Below are positions 1-8,644 of a DNA stretch of 64,000 bases, in pieces. The stretch covers positions 186,001 through 250,000 of the forward strand of contig JAHBBC010000021.1 of the NCBI GenBank assembly GCA_019915015.1. Reading direction: 5' to 3'. The first letter of the stretch is position 1; every line of letters starts with the position of its first letter. Below the pieces are notes generated by a model. The model saw only the letters and a program-made list of their open reading frames with translations, ran no database searches and was not told the origin of the DNA. The DNA is from Auriscalpium vulgare. Taxonomy: Eukaryota > Basidiomycota > Agaricomycetes > Russulales > Auriscalpiaceae. Both the position numbers and the translations under genes were made by a program.

Positions 1-938
1 TGGATCCTCCAGCGGCATATCCCGGCTCGATTACGCCATTACCTCAACGACTTCCTTGCGATCTTTGCGCCAGGAACACCCCCGCAGCTCGTGCGCGACG
101 CCCTCGACTGGGCTCTCGAATTGGGGCAGGCACTCGGCCTGACCTTTCAGCCGGAGAAAGTCTCTGGCCCCGCCCAGGTCATCGACTTTCTCGGCCTGAT
201 CCTCGATTCGAATCTGATGGAAGCGCGCCTTCCATCAGAAAAGCACGAAATCCTGATAGAACTTCTGGATGCATGGTCCACGAAGTCTCACTGCACGCTG
301 CGCGAGCTGCAGGAACTAACTGGCTATCTCCAGTTCGTATCTCAGGTTATCCCGCTGTCACGGGCGTTTCTCCACAACGCATATCGTTTTTCGTCGACAT
401 TCCGCGATCAGCACGCGCGGCGGCGCGTGCCCGGCGCCGTCCGCCGAGATCTCGCGTGGTGGCGCTCGATTGCCGCCCACTGGAACGGGGTGCACTTCCT
501 AGCGCCGTCCCGCGCTGAGGTAAACATTTACACAGACGCCAGTGGTGCCAAGGGCATCGGGGGCGTCTTCGGCTCGCACTGGTTCGCATGCCGTCTTCCT
601 CGACGCATGCGTCACCGCGACATCCAATTCAAGGAGCTGTTCGCAGTCGTACATGCGGTCCTCTGCTGGGGGGATCAACTTCGGGGGAAACACGTCATAT
701 TTCATATTGACAATCAGGCCGTCGCCATCGCACTCCAATCTCTGTCGATCCGATCGACGCCCACAATGGACCTCCTCCGCCGCTTCCTCGATCTCGCCTG
801 CCGCCTCGATCTAACTTTTTCTCCTTTTTGGATCGCTACCAAGTCTAACCCGCTTGCTGACGCTGCTTCTCGTTTTTCATATGCCCGGCTATTCAAACTC
901 GCCCCGTATCTCGATCAACAGCCTTCCTACCGGCGCCT
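1..938 (+). CDS. Reverse transcriptase (C-terminal part) and RNase H of the Ngaro/DIRS element, partial
   Basis: Frame 1 is open from the first base. It begins inside the reverse transcriptase. The catalytic motif C reads Y-L-N-D-F at 40-54, where the family has Y-x-D-D, so the first catalytic aspartate is replaced by asparagine (codon AAC at 46-48). A thumb-like region follows. The RNase H has the expected acidic residues in IYTDASG (about 526-546), FKELFAV (about 628-648), IDNQAVA (about 706-726) and the C-terminal NPLADAASR (about 847-873). The frame loses sense near 935-938, where one missing C would join it to the downstream recombinase frame, so RT-RNase H-recombinase was probably one polyprotein. 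The upstream RT and any Gag-like ORF lie outside the window. Confidence 0.85.
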
Positions 939-2001
939 CCCGTGGAATGGTACGAGCGCTACCGTCAGTGGCCAGCGCCCGTCGCTTTTTACCTTTGGCA
1001 CGGAATCGCGTCGAGTACCCGGTCTACCTACGCCGTCGGCCAGCGTTCCTACATTCAATTCGTCCAGCTCCACGGCCTCGCAAATCCCGACGGATCAATC
1101 CTCCCCGCGTCACTCGAAAGTATTCTCGCTTGGTGCAGCAGTCTTGCCGGCAGAGTCCAGCCCAAGACCATCAAATCTTATCTCACGCACGTCAGATCTA
1201 TGCACGTCGAGGCCGACTTACCGTTTACAGCCATCGAGTCTCCCACGGTCGGCAGGCTCATCCGGGGCATCAAGCGTTTCCACGGCGAGCGCGGCCGCAA
1301 ACCCAAGCAGCCGATCACGCTCCCCGTGCTCAGGGCCATCCTGGCGAACTTGGAGGCCGGACCCCTTTACGCCACCGTTTACGCCGCGTGCTGCCTCGCA
1401 TACGCAGGCTTCCTTCGATGCGGCGAGTTCACTTCCAAGAACGGCGCCTTTAGCGCCGAGTTCAACGTCACTCGCGGAAGCTCGCGGATCGCTCTCGCTC
1501 CTCCCAGATCCCGATCACCCGTCCTATCTCCAGCTCATACTCCCCGCATCAAAAACCGATCCCTTCCGCAAAGGGATCACGATCACGATCTCGGCCGCAC
1601 CCGGGCTCCCCACAGACCCCGGCGCCGCCATCCGCTCACTCCTGGCCGCCGAGCCCCGCGCCGCCAGCGCGCCGCTCTTCGAGCAGTCGCCAGGCGTCCC
1701 GCTTACGCGGGACCGATTCATCCACGCCATACGCAGCGCGCTCTCCCGCGCCGGTCTGGACTCCGGCGCCTTCTCAGGGCACAGCTTCCGCCGAGGCGCC
1801 GCTTCTGCCGCGGCATCGGCTGGCTTCTCCGACTACGAGATCCAGCTGTTAGGTCGCTGGCGGAGCGACGCCTACCGGCTGTACCTGGAGGTGGATCGGC
1901 CCAGGCTCGTCCACCTCTCGCGCGCCCTCCATGATTTGGCCCTCTCCCCAGGCGCCGCTGCCGACCCGCTGGGTTTCCGCGGCACCAACGTGTTGGCCTG
2001 A
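939..2001 (+). pseudogene. Tyrosine recombinase of the Ngaro/DIRS element, frameshifted
   Basis: This phage-integrase-fold recombinase would integrate the circular cDNA. The N-terminal part is read in frame 3 (about 939-1480): a SAM-like domain from EWYERYRQW through KTIKSYLTHVR, then the catalytic arginine context GFLRCGEFT. The C-terminal part is in frame 1 (about 1500-2001): LPASKTDPFRKG, the HxxR box GHSFRRGAA, and the tyrosine nucleophile region GRWRSDAYRLYLE. The catalytic residues R, HxxR and Y are therefore all present, but in two frames. The break lies between about 1480 and 1515 and needs a net +1 or -2 change. The TGA stop (1999-2001) falls inside the first copy of the terminal repeat, so coding sequence and repeat overlap by about 10 bp. 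Confidence 0.85.
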
Positions 2002-2257
2002 CGCGTGCCCATCAGGGTTTCGCCGACGGTTCTCCGGGACCGCAATCCCATCACGTTGCCCCACACACCACGTCCACGCAAAGTGGCGTGTACGCTCCTG
2101 AATTGCCTGGTACGCTCATAGCCGCCGCGTAGCGGCGACTTCTCGTTTCCTTCTCGCTTTCGTTTACGCGCCTCAGCGCTTTTCCTTATCTCTCTTATCT
2201 TTCATTCATTTCTATTATCTACTTGACTTCCTCTTATCTCGCAGAACAGGCATCGAT
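1992..2257 (+). repeat. Split direct repeat unit B1 of the Ngaro element
   Basis: This 266-bp block recurs at 8645-8910 with a constant offset of 6653 and one difference seen (A at 2063, G at 8716). It starts at GTTGGCCTGACG and ends at CAGGCATCGAT. It contains a short perfect hairpin (CGCCGC, 3-nt loop, GCGGCG at 2123-2137) followed by a T/C-rich stretch. In split-direct-repeat elements B1 and B2 are the outer parts of the terminal repeat system. Confidence 0.9.
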
Positions 2258-2492
2258 GTTACAGTCAAAGGTTTGGGTTTGAGTAGGGGTCGATGCACGT
2301 GGCGCGCGCTCCGGCCGGCCCGTTGCTTTATACTTACCTCCCTTTCTTCACGCCTCGTATATACCTCGAGCCTGCGGGCGGTGGCAGGACGTCGTCGTCT
2401 CTTACGCCCCGCTCGCAGGTACGTTTCCTACGTTTTATTTAGTCGTCGTCTCTTACGCCCCGCTCGCAGTCGCGATTTTCGTCCCACCCACC
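2258..2492 (+). repeat. Left part of the Ngaro A2 repeat unit, interrupted by the chromovirus
   Basis: This stretch lies between B1 and the inserted LTR element; its continuation is 8582-8644. By analogy with Ngaro/PAT elements it should match an A1 copy at the missing 5' end and act as the promoter-bearing leader, but A1 is not visible here. It holds a direct duplication of 28 bp (2391-2418 and 2442-2469, starting GTCGTCGTCTC) and T/A-rich motifs around 2328 and 2358 that could be TATA-like. I see no coding sequence. Confidence 0.55.
2488..2492. repeat. Target-site duplication CCACC, left copy (chromovirus)
   Basis: The five bases before the 5' LTR (CCACC) are repeated right after the 3' LTR at 8582-8586. 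Five-bp duplications are normal for Ty3/gypsy integrases. The perfect match shows that the two LTRs belong to one insertion event into the Ngaro A2 unit. Confidence 0.9.
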
Positions 2493-2765
2493 TGTCATGG
2501 GCATGGTCACTTACTTACCAACGGACATTCTACGTACGTTCACGGACTCGTTCTCATCGTGCGCGTGTTGTGTATCCAACAGACTCGTTCTCTATTCGCC
2601 TCGTACTTACTTGACTCGGCAGACTCTTATGTTTACGTGTGTTTGGTTCGTGGCTCGCTCATAGTCGCCTCTCGCTCATGTACTTCTCCTTGTCGAGTCA
2701 ACGCCAGCAACGAGCACCCGCTCTGTTCTCGAACCTCCTCTGCTTCTCACACTCGGCCCGTTACA
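2493..2765 (+). repeat. 5' LTR of the chromovirus
   Basis: The 273-bp LTR starts TGTCATGGGC and ends CGTTACA. It matches 8309-8581 base for base on inspection. It would hold the promoter; no clear TATA box is visible. GTCGAGTCAA at 2692-2701 is the exact complement of the sequence just past the LTR, which suggests that R, the transcript start, begins close to 2692. Confidence 0.95.
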
Positions 2766-2767
2766 GT

Positions 2768-2777
2768 TTGACTCGAC
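2768..2777 (+). other. Candidate self-priming primer-binding site
   Basis: TTGACTCGAC starts two bases after the 5' LTR and is the perfect reverse complement of GTCGAGTCAA at 2692-2701 within the LTR. No TGG-initiated tRNA-complementary site is present at the usual position. Tf1/sushi-group elements prime reverse transcription by folding the 5' end of their own RNA onto the primer-binding site, and this pairing fits that arrangement. Confidence 0.65.
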
Positions 2778-2872
2778 CACCCCACTCGAAACCCTACCTT
2801 TGCTTCTTAACTTCTTCTCGACATCTCAACACTCGACACTAGCCCCTATTTCTCTCATACATTTCTGCTAAT

Positions 2873-4030
2873 ATGTCCGCAGCAGGCTACGACGAAAATC
2901 CCTGGCCCAGCACCACTGGGAACATCTCCCAGGACCAGGTACCCGCTCAAGAGACAGCTGAAACTGCTCCACAGGTACCTCCGAGTAATCCGACCTGGCA
3001 GGACTTCAGTGCGATGCTGGAGACACTCAAGGGCGTCAGCCGACAGGTACAATACGCTGACGACAATCAGCGACGTATCGGCGCCGCTCTTGAGGCCCTT
3101 ACGGAACGTATTCACAGCGCCCCGCAGCCTGCAGCGGCTGCGCAATCCACCCGTACTCGCGATTTCGACGACGTCCCTCGTGGCGTCGCTCGATTCAAGG
3201 AACCACGCGTGTTCACGGGTAAAGCGACTGACGTCGAACCGTTCATTGACGAGATCGAGGCGGCCGTCGAGCTGTCTCGTGCCTCGCTCCCTACTGACTA
3301 TCACAGGGCTTTGTATTTGCAGTCGTACCTCGCCGACGGCTCCGCCAAGAGCTGGTTCACGGCTATCAAGAAGAGCAACGAGGAATTGCTCTACGACTTC
3401 CGCGACCTCATCATCGATTTCCGAGAGAATTTCGGCGACAGCGACGTCGTCGGAACGGCTCTACGCAAGATCGAAGCACTCAAGCAGACTGGCTCGTGCT
3501 CGAGCTACGCGTCTCGTTTCCGAGAGCTACTGGTCTACGTTGACTTCTCCGAAGCGACGAAGATCCAGAAGTTCTATGAGGGTCTGAAGGAAGAAGTCAA
3601 AGACCTTTTCGTCTCTGTTCCTGTTGTTCCTACTGAGTTTGACAGGTACGTCGCGAAAGCGACCGAGCTCGATAACCGCGTGCACAAGCGTAACATCGAG
3701 AAGAATCGCACCAAATCGTCCTTTAACGACAAGGACAAGGGCAAGGCTAAGCAACAGCCTTCAACTCCGCGTTCCGGTCAGGCGTCCTCGTCGACGACGC
3801 AGACCGCACCACCCGCCTCGCACTCGTCGGTTGTACCCATGGAGATCGACGCGACCAAGGTCCGCGCCCCTCTCACACAAACCGAGAAGGATCGTCGCCG
3901 CCGCGACGGTCTGTGCATCTACTGCGGGCAAGGTAATCATGTCATTTCGAACTGCCCTAACATGTCCGAGCGCGCGAAGAAGAACTTTGCCTCGCGCGCT
4001 CCTGCGTCCTCGTCGTCGGGAAAAGCCTAG
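2873..4030 (+). CDS. Gag (capsid/nucleocapsid) of the chromovirus
   Basis: A 385-residue ORF starts at the first ATG after the leader (2873-2875). Residues about 95-260 form a retrotransposon-Gag capsid domain (GVARFKEPRVFTGK, then AKSWFTAI and LYDFRDLIIDF). A basic, serine-rich linker follows, then one CCHC zinc knuckle (CIYCGQGNHVISNC, C-x2-C-x4-H-x4-C) near residues 351-364. Gag assembles the particle that packages element RNA. The stop TAG (4028-4030) lies one codon past a G-GGA-AAA heptamer, while the -1 frame stays open into pol, so Gag-Pol is probably made by frameshifting. The ORF shows no break. Confidence 0.93.
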   Translation: MSAAGYDENPWPSTTGNISQDQVPAQETAETAPQVPPSNPTWQDFSAMLETLKGVSRQVQYADDNQRRIGAALEALTERIHSAPQPAAAAQSTRTRDFDDVPRGVARFKEPRVFTGKATDVEPFIDEIEAAVELSRASLPTDYHRALYLQSYLADGSAKSWFTAIKKSNEELLYDFRDLIIDFRENFGDSDVVGTALRKIEALKQTGSCSSYASRFRELLVYVDFSEATKIQKFYEGLKEEVKDLFVSVPVVPTEFDRYVAKATELDNRVHKRNIEKNRTKSSFNDKDKGKAKQQPSTPRSGQASSSTTQTAPPASHSSVVPMEIDATKVRAPLTQTEKDRRRRDGLCIYCGQGNHVISNCPNMSERAKKNFASRAPASSSSGKA

Positions 4031-4073
4031 CCGGCTGCTCCCACGTCCCAGGGCATCCGGCTGACGATGGGAC
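4018..4073 (+). promoter_or_regulatory. Candidate -1 ribosomal frameshift site with predicted H-type pseudoknot (gag-pol)
   Basis: In the Gag frame the codons read TCG-GGA-AAA-GCC-TAG, so 4018-4024 is G GGA AAA, which fits the X-XXY-YYZ slippery heptamer. A slip of -1 enters frame 1, which is open from upstream of the Gag stop through the protease. Four bases downstream, AGCCGG (4029-4034) can pair with CCGGCT (4057-4062), and loop bases GTCCCA (4045-4050) can pair with TGGGAC (4068-4073), giving two 6-bp stems in pseudoknot order. The heptamer and open frames are seen directly; the fold is inferred by hand pairing. Confidence 0.7.
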
Positions 4074-7000
4074 ACGTCTCTCAGCAACGGCTTTCACGCC
4101 GGAGCCCACGCATGTTCGTGCAACGGACAACACGTTCATGCCTGCGTATCGTTCTAACCCGTCCTTCATATTCGCTTCATCCGCGCCCATGCTTAACTCA
4201 CCAGACCATTTCTTTGTGTCTGTCACACTCTCTTTTCCTAACCGTTCTCCTCTGCACACGTACGCGCTCGTGGACAGCGGCGCAACGACGTCGTGCATTT
4301 CGGAGCGCTTTGCGACGCGTCATTCTCTTTCGCGACGTCTCAAGGACGTTCCGGTTCCCATCATGGCGGTTGACGATCGCCCGATTGCTTCTGGCCTGAT
4401 CACCCAGGATGTAGTCACTAACCTTTCGGTGGGAGCTCACTCTGAATTTATAGCGCTGGCTGTTGTCGCAGTCGGCTATCCTGTCATTTTAGGTCTCGAT
4501 TGGCTCCAACGCCACAATCCCAACATCGATTGGGTTGATTCCAACCTCACCCTCGATTGTTGCGGACTTGCTCGAACACACCCAGTCACCATCTCTGCGA
4601 GAGGCTCCGGTCTCGCGCCCCGACTCACTCGTCCTTCGCTCAACTCGACTACATCCGTCGGCATAGGCTTCGGTCTAACTGGCGCGACTGCGTTCGCTTC
4701 AACAACAATCCGCCCGACACCCGATGCATCACCACGGCAGGATCGCGCATCCTCGCCAAGTCCTTCGACTCCTCGACCCTCGCTACTCTCGTCCCTCGTT
4801 CAGTGGAATGGCTCCGGTCGCTCTACTCCCTCGCTCACACCTGCGCCCAACATTCGCACCATTTCACCTCGCAAATTCGCTAAGGCCGCGCGTGCGCAAC
4901 CGCATGATGTCTGCCTCATTCGTTTCCTCCCCACTGGTTCGCCCGCATTCATTTCGGCGACCAGTTCGACATCCTCACCTCTTGACGACCTCGATGCCGA
5001 CCCTCCACCCGCTGCGTCTGGTGACGACCTCGCGCAGCATATCCCGGCCAAGTACATGCCGTGGGCATCGACCGTCTTTTCCTCTTCCGAGTTCGACAAA
5101 CTCCCAGCGCATCGTTCGTTCGATGTCGACATCGAGCTCGAGGAGGGGAAAGATCCACCATTCGGTCCACTATACCGCCTCACGCCTCAAGAACGCGAAG
5201 CGCTAGCCGAGTACGTCAACACCAATCTCGAGCGCGGGCACATCCGTAGCTCGACATCCTCTGCTGGCGCACCCGTCCTATTCATCCGCAAGAAGACGGG
5301 CAACCTTCGCCTCTGCGTCGACTATCGCGGACTCAACGCGATCACGAAGAAGAACCGCTACCCAGTTCCGCTTGTGCACGACCTGCTCGATCGTGTACAG
5401 GGCTGCAAAGTATTCACGCTCATCGATCTCGTTTCAGCTTACTCTCATTTGCGTATCAAGGAGGGTGACGAGTGGAAGACCGCTTTCCGCACGCCCCTCG
5501 GACTATTCGAGCACCTCGTCGTGCCGTATGGTTTAACTAACGCACCCGCGTCTTTCCAGGCATTTATCCAGGACGTCCTACGAGACTTACTCGACATCGT
5601 ATGTGTCGTCTACCTCGACGACATACTCATCTTCTCGAGAACTCAAGAAGAGCACGACAAACACGTTGCGCTCGTTCTCGATCGTCTTCGCGACGCTCAT
5701 CTCTGCGTTAACCCCGCGAAATGCGAGTGGGACAAGGCAGAGGTGGAGTATCTGGGCTACATCGTCGGCGCTGAAGGCGTCAAGATGAACCCCAAGAAGC
5801 TCGCGACGATTACCGACTGGCCCGTGCCCAGTTCGGTGAAGGAACTTCAGTCTTTCCTTGGTTTTGCTAACTTCTACCGTCGTTTCGTTGACGGTTATGC
5901 TCGCATCACCACTCCGCTTGTCGCACTGACCAAGAAGAACATCGTCTTTGAATTTTCAGATGCTACGCGCGACGCATTCGAACGCCTCAAGCGTGCGTTC
6001 ACGTCCTACCCAGTGCTACGCCACTATAATCCGCTCGCGCCGTGCACGCTCAGCACCGACGCGTCCGACTTCGCCATCTCTGGCGTCTGTCAACAGCCGG
6101 ACGACGAAGGTCAACTTCATCCGATCGCCTACTACTCGCGCAAGCTTGCACCGGCGGAAATCAATTACGAGATCCACGACAAGGAACTACTCGCTATTGT
6201 CGATTCGTTTCGCGATATGCGGGCGTGGCTACTCGGTTCGCCGTTTCCTATTTCTGTCATCTCTGATCACAAGAACCTCGAGTACTTCATGTCCTCGAAG
6301 GTTCTCAACCGCCGTCAGGCGCGTTGGGCTATGTTTCTGTCTGATTTTGACTTCCGGTTGACCTGGGGTCCCGGATCGTCGAACGTTGCGGATCCTCCAT
6401 CGCGACGAGCTGACTTCGTCCCTAAAAAGGGGGATGACACCCTCCTGGTGCAGAACCGGACGATACTCACTGCTAAACACACAGAACATCTTTTTCCTTC
6501 ACAGGTTTCATCATCATCGAGCTCTACGACGCTCAGCGCCCTCACCACTCTCTCCATCGACAGTTCAACGCTTCTCGAGCGCTTCAAAGACGCGTTTCGA
6601 GAAGATGTCGAATGGCGCGAAGCGCTCGTTCATGGCAACTCGGACTTCACGTCCGAGGGTGGACTTGTGTTCCACAAAGGAAAACTCTTTGTCCCTCGAC
6701 CACTACGTGCTGACATTCTTCACTCGCGTCATGATCTTCCATCCACAGGACACCCTGGTCGTACTCGCACGCTTGGGTTGGTCTCTCGAGACTATTCCTG
6801 GCCCGGCATGCAGACCTTCGTGCGTCGCTACGTTGAAGCATGCGATACTTGTGCGCGTATCAAGACGCCGCGTCACAAACCGTATGGGCTTCTCAAGCCG
6901 CTCGACATTCCTTCACGCCCGTGGAAGGCAATCACCATGGACTTCATCGTAAAGCTTCCTCTTTCTCATGGCTTCGATTCTATTTGGGTCGTGTGCGATC

Positions 7001-8271
7001 GTCTCACGCGCTACGCGCATTTCGTTCCTTGTAACGAGACGATCGACGCGCCTGGGTTGGCCTGGTTGTTCCTCGACAGGATCTTCCGCTACCATGGCCT
7101 TCCCGATTCTATCATTTCGGATCGTGGTTCTGTTTTCATTTCGCGTTTTGGACTGAGCTTCTTTCCCTGCTCAAGATTGAGTCTCGGACGTCGACGGCGT
7201 ATCACCCGCAGACTGACGGTCTGACGGAGCGCACGAATCAGACGCTCGAGACGTACTTACGTGCATATTGTTCTTATCAACAGGACGATTGGGTCGACTA
7301 CCTCCCTCTGGGAGAGTTCGCCTTCAACAACCTCGAGAACAGTTCCACGCACCAAAGTCCCTTCTTCGCCAATTTCGCTTTCCACCCCACCTTCGAGCCG
7401 CAACTCACCGAGCGTTCCAGCGTTCCCGCTGCGGACGACCTCGCGACTCGTCTCGACGTCATCCATGCCGAATTGCGCGCCGAGTTATTGCACGCGCAAG
7501 CTTTGCAGTCCAAGTACTACAACGAGAAGTCGCTACCTGCTCCGGAGTTCAAGCCTGACCAGCTCGTCTGGCTACTCCGTCGCAATATCAAGACTACACG
7601 TCCTTCTCTCAAGCTCGATCATCGCCGTCTCGGCCGTACCCCATCATTCGCAAAATAGGCTCATCCGCTTACCTCCTTCGTCTCCCTTCCTACCTCTCTC
7701 GTCTTCACCCCGTATTCAACGTCTCACTCCTTGAACCGTATCGTGACCCCTCCGACTTCCATCCTCATTCCTCTCCGACTCCTTTCGAACTCGCCGAAGA
7801 TGCCGCGTTGCAAATTCAGTCGCTCCAGGACTGTCGCAAGATTGGTCATCGTTTCGAGTACCTCGTTCGCTGGAAGTCGCTCCCCGAGTCCGAAAACTCG
7901 TGGGTTCCCTTGTCCGACATCCCTACCACCAGAACGAACTCATCGACCGCTTCCACCGCCGTCATCCTCGCGCGCCTCGTCCCCACGCCGTTGTCATTAA
8001 CAAATTATTCTCTATTCCTATTTCTTCCGATCCAGTTGCCGTTGACCCGCTCGTTCCTCCCTCTGCCCAGATGCCCTCCGCGCCGCTCCCGTCCACACCG
8101 CTGCCCTCCGCGTCGTCCGCTCGTCCCGCCGTACCCGTTGCCGCTCCGCGCCCTCCGTCCCCGCCGGTCGTACGACAGAACTTAGGGTCTGTGTACGAAC
8201 CTGCGCTGCAGACCACGACTCGCTCAGGTCGCGTGTCCAAGCCGGCCGTCAGGCTGGATCCAAGTCTTTGA
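4024..8271 (+). pseudogene. Pol (protease, RT, RNase H, integrase, chromodomain) of the chromovirus, three frameshifts
   Basis: If frameshifting is used, translation enters at 4024; the first in-frame ATG is 4138. Frame 1 encodes the protease (LVDSGATTSCIS, about 4267), reverse transcriptase (LRLCVDYRGLN, and YLDD at about 5610), RNase H (LSTDASDFAIS; EIHDKELLAIV), the HHCC zinc finger of integrase (CDTCARIK) and the first two catalytic aspartates (ITMDFIVKLP; IISDRGSVF). After 7149 the protein continues in frame 3 (TAYHPQTDGLTER, with the catalytic glutamate), after about 7635 in frame 2 (LRLPSYLSRLHPVFNVSLLEPY, in part) with the chromodomain (FEYLVRWKSLPESENSWVPL), and after about 7923 in frame 1 to the stop at 8271. 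Each change equals one lost base in a short homopolymer. RT and RNase H are intact; integrase is not readable as it stands. Confidence 0.92.
6424..6437 (+). other. Internal purine tract matching the 3' PPT (candidate central PPT)
   Basis: AAAAAGGGGGATGA lies in pol between RNase H and integrase. Its last 12 bases (6426-6437) are identical to the 12 bases directly before the 3' LTR (8297-8308). It encodes K-K-G-D-D, using AAA and GGG codons. A second plus-strand priming site at this relative position is known from lentiviruses and Ty1. Coding constraint on a conserved lysine/glycine/aspartate motif is the alternative explanation. Confidence 0.5.
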
Positions 8272-8294
8272 GCAGCCCCTTCGTCCGTGACCCT

Positions 8295-8308
8295 AGAAAG
8301 GGGGATGA
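8295..8308 (+). other. 3' polypurine tract of the chromovirus
   Basis: AGAAAGGGGGATGA ends directly at the first base of the 3' LTR (8309), the position of the plus-strand primer of LTR retrotransposons. It lies 23 bp after the pol stop codon. Confidence 0.85.
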
Positions 8309-8581
8309 TGTCATGGGCATGGTCACTTACTTACCAACGGACATTCTACGTACGTTCACGGACTCGTTCTCATCGTGCGCGTGTTGTGTATCCAACAGAC
8401 TCGTTCTCTATTCGCCTCGTACTTACTTGACTCGGCAGACTCTTATGTTTACGTGTGTTTGGTTCGTGGCTCGCTCATAGTCGCCTCTCGCTCATGTACT
8501 TCTCCTTGTCGAGTCAACGCCAGCAACGAGCACCCGCTCTGTTCTCGAACCTCCTCTGCTTCTCACACTCGGCCCGTTACA
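8309..8581 (+). repeat. 3' LTR of the chromovirus
   Basis: This is the 273-bp copy of 2493-2765 with no difference found on reading both copies. It begins TGTCATGGGC directly after the polypurine tract and ends at 8581, followed by the CCACC target duplication. Confidence 0.95.
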
Positions 8582-8644
8582 CCACCATCCCTACGTACTT
8601 CTTACGTACATTGTACTCCTTCCCGCCGTTTCCGTCCTCCAGGA
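8582..8644 (+). repeat. Right part of the Ngaro A2 unit (starts with the right CCACC target duplication)
   Basis: The bases 8582-8586 (CCACC) repeat 2488-2492. The remaining stretch, with the duplicated word TACGTAC, is the continuation of the A2 unit that the chromovirus split. B2 begins at 8645. Confidence 0.65.

Larger units (their letters stand above)
2493..8581 (+). mobile_element. Full-length Ty3/gypsy chromovirus (Tf1/sushi-like) retrotransposon
   Basis: This 6089-bp element has 273-bp LTRs beginning TG and ending CA that read as identical, a 5-bp target duplication (CCACC), a Gag ORF with a CCHC knuckle, a Pol in the order protease-RT-RNase H-integrase-chromodomain, and a polypurine tract touching the 3' LTR. 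The chromodomain and the lack of a tRNA-type primer site place it with the Tf1/sushi chromoviruses. Identical LTRs imply a very recent insertion, yet pol has three single-base frameshifts, all in the integrase C-terminal half. Either the copy broke just after insertion or these are consensus errors at homopolymers. Confidence 0.95.

Noticed and set aside
4138..4140. ATG 4138 as an independent pol start
   Set aside because: The pol frame is open well upstream through the Gag stop and a slippery heptamer lies exactly where needed, so fusion by frameshifting is the better explanation.
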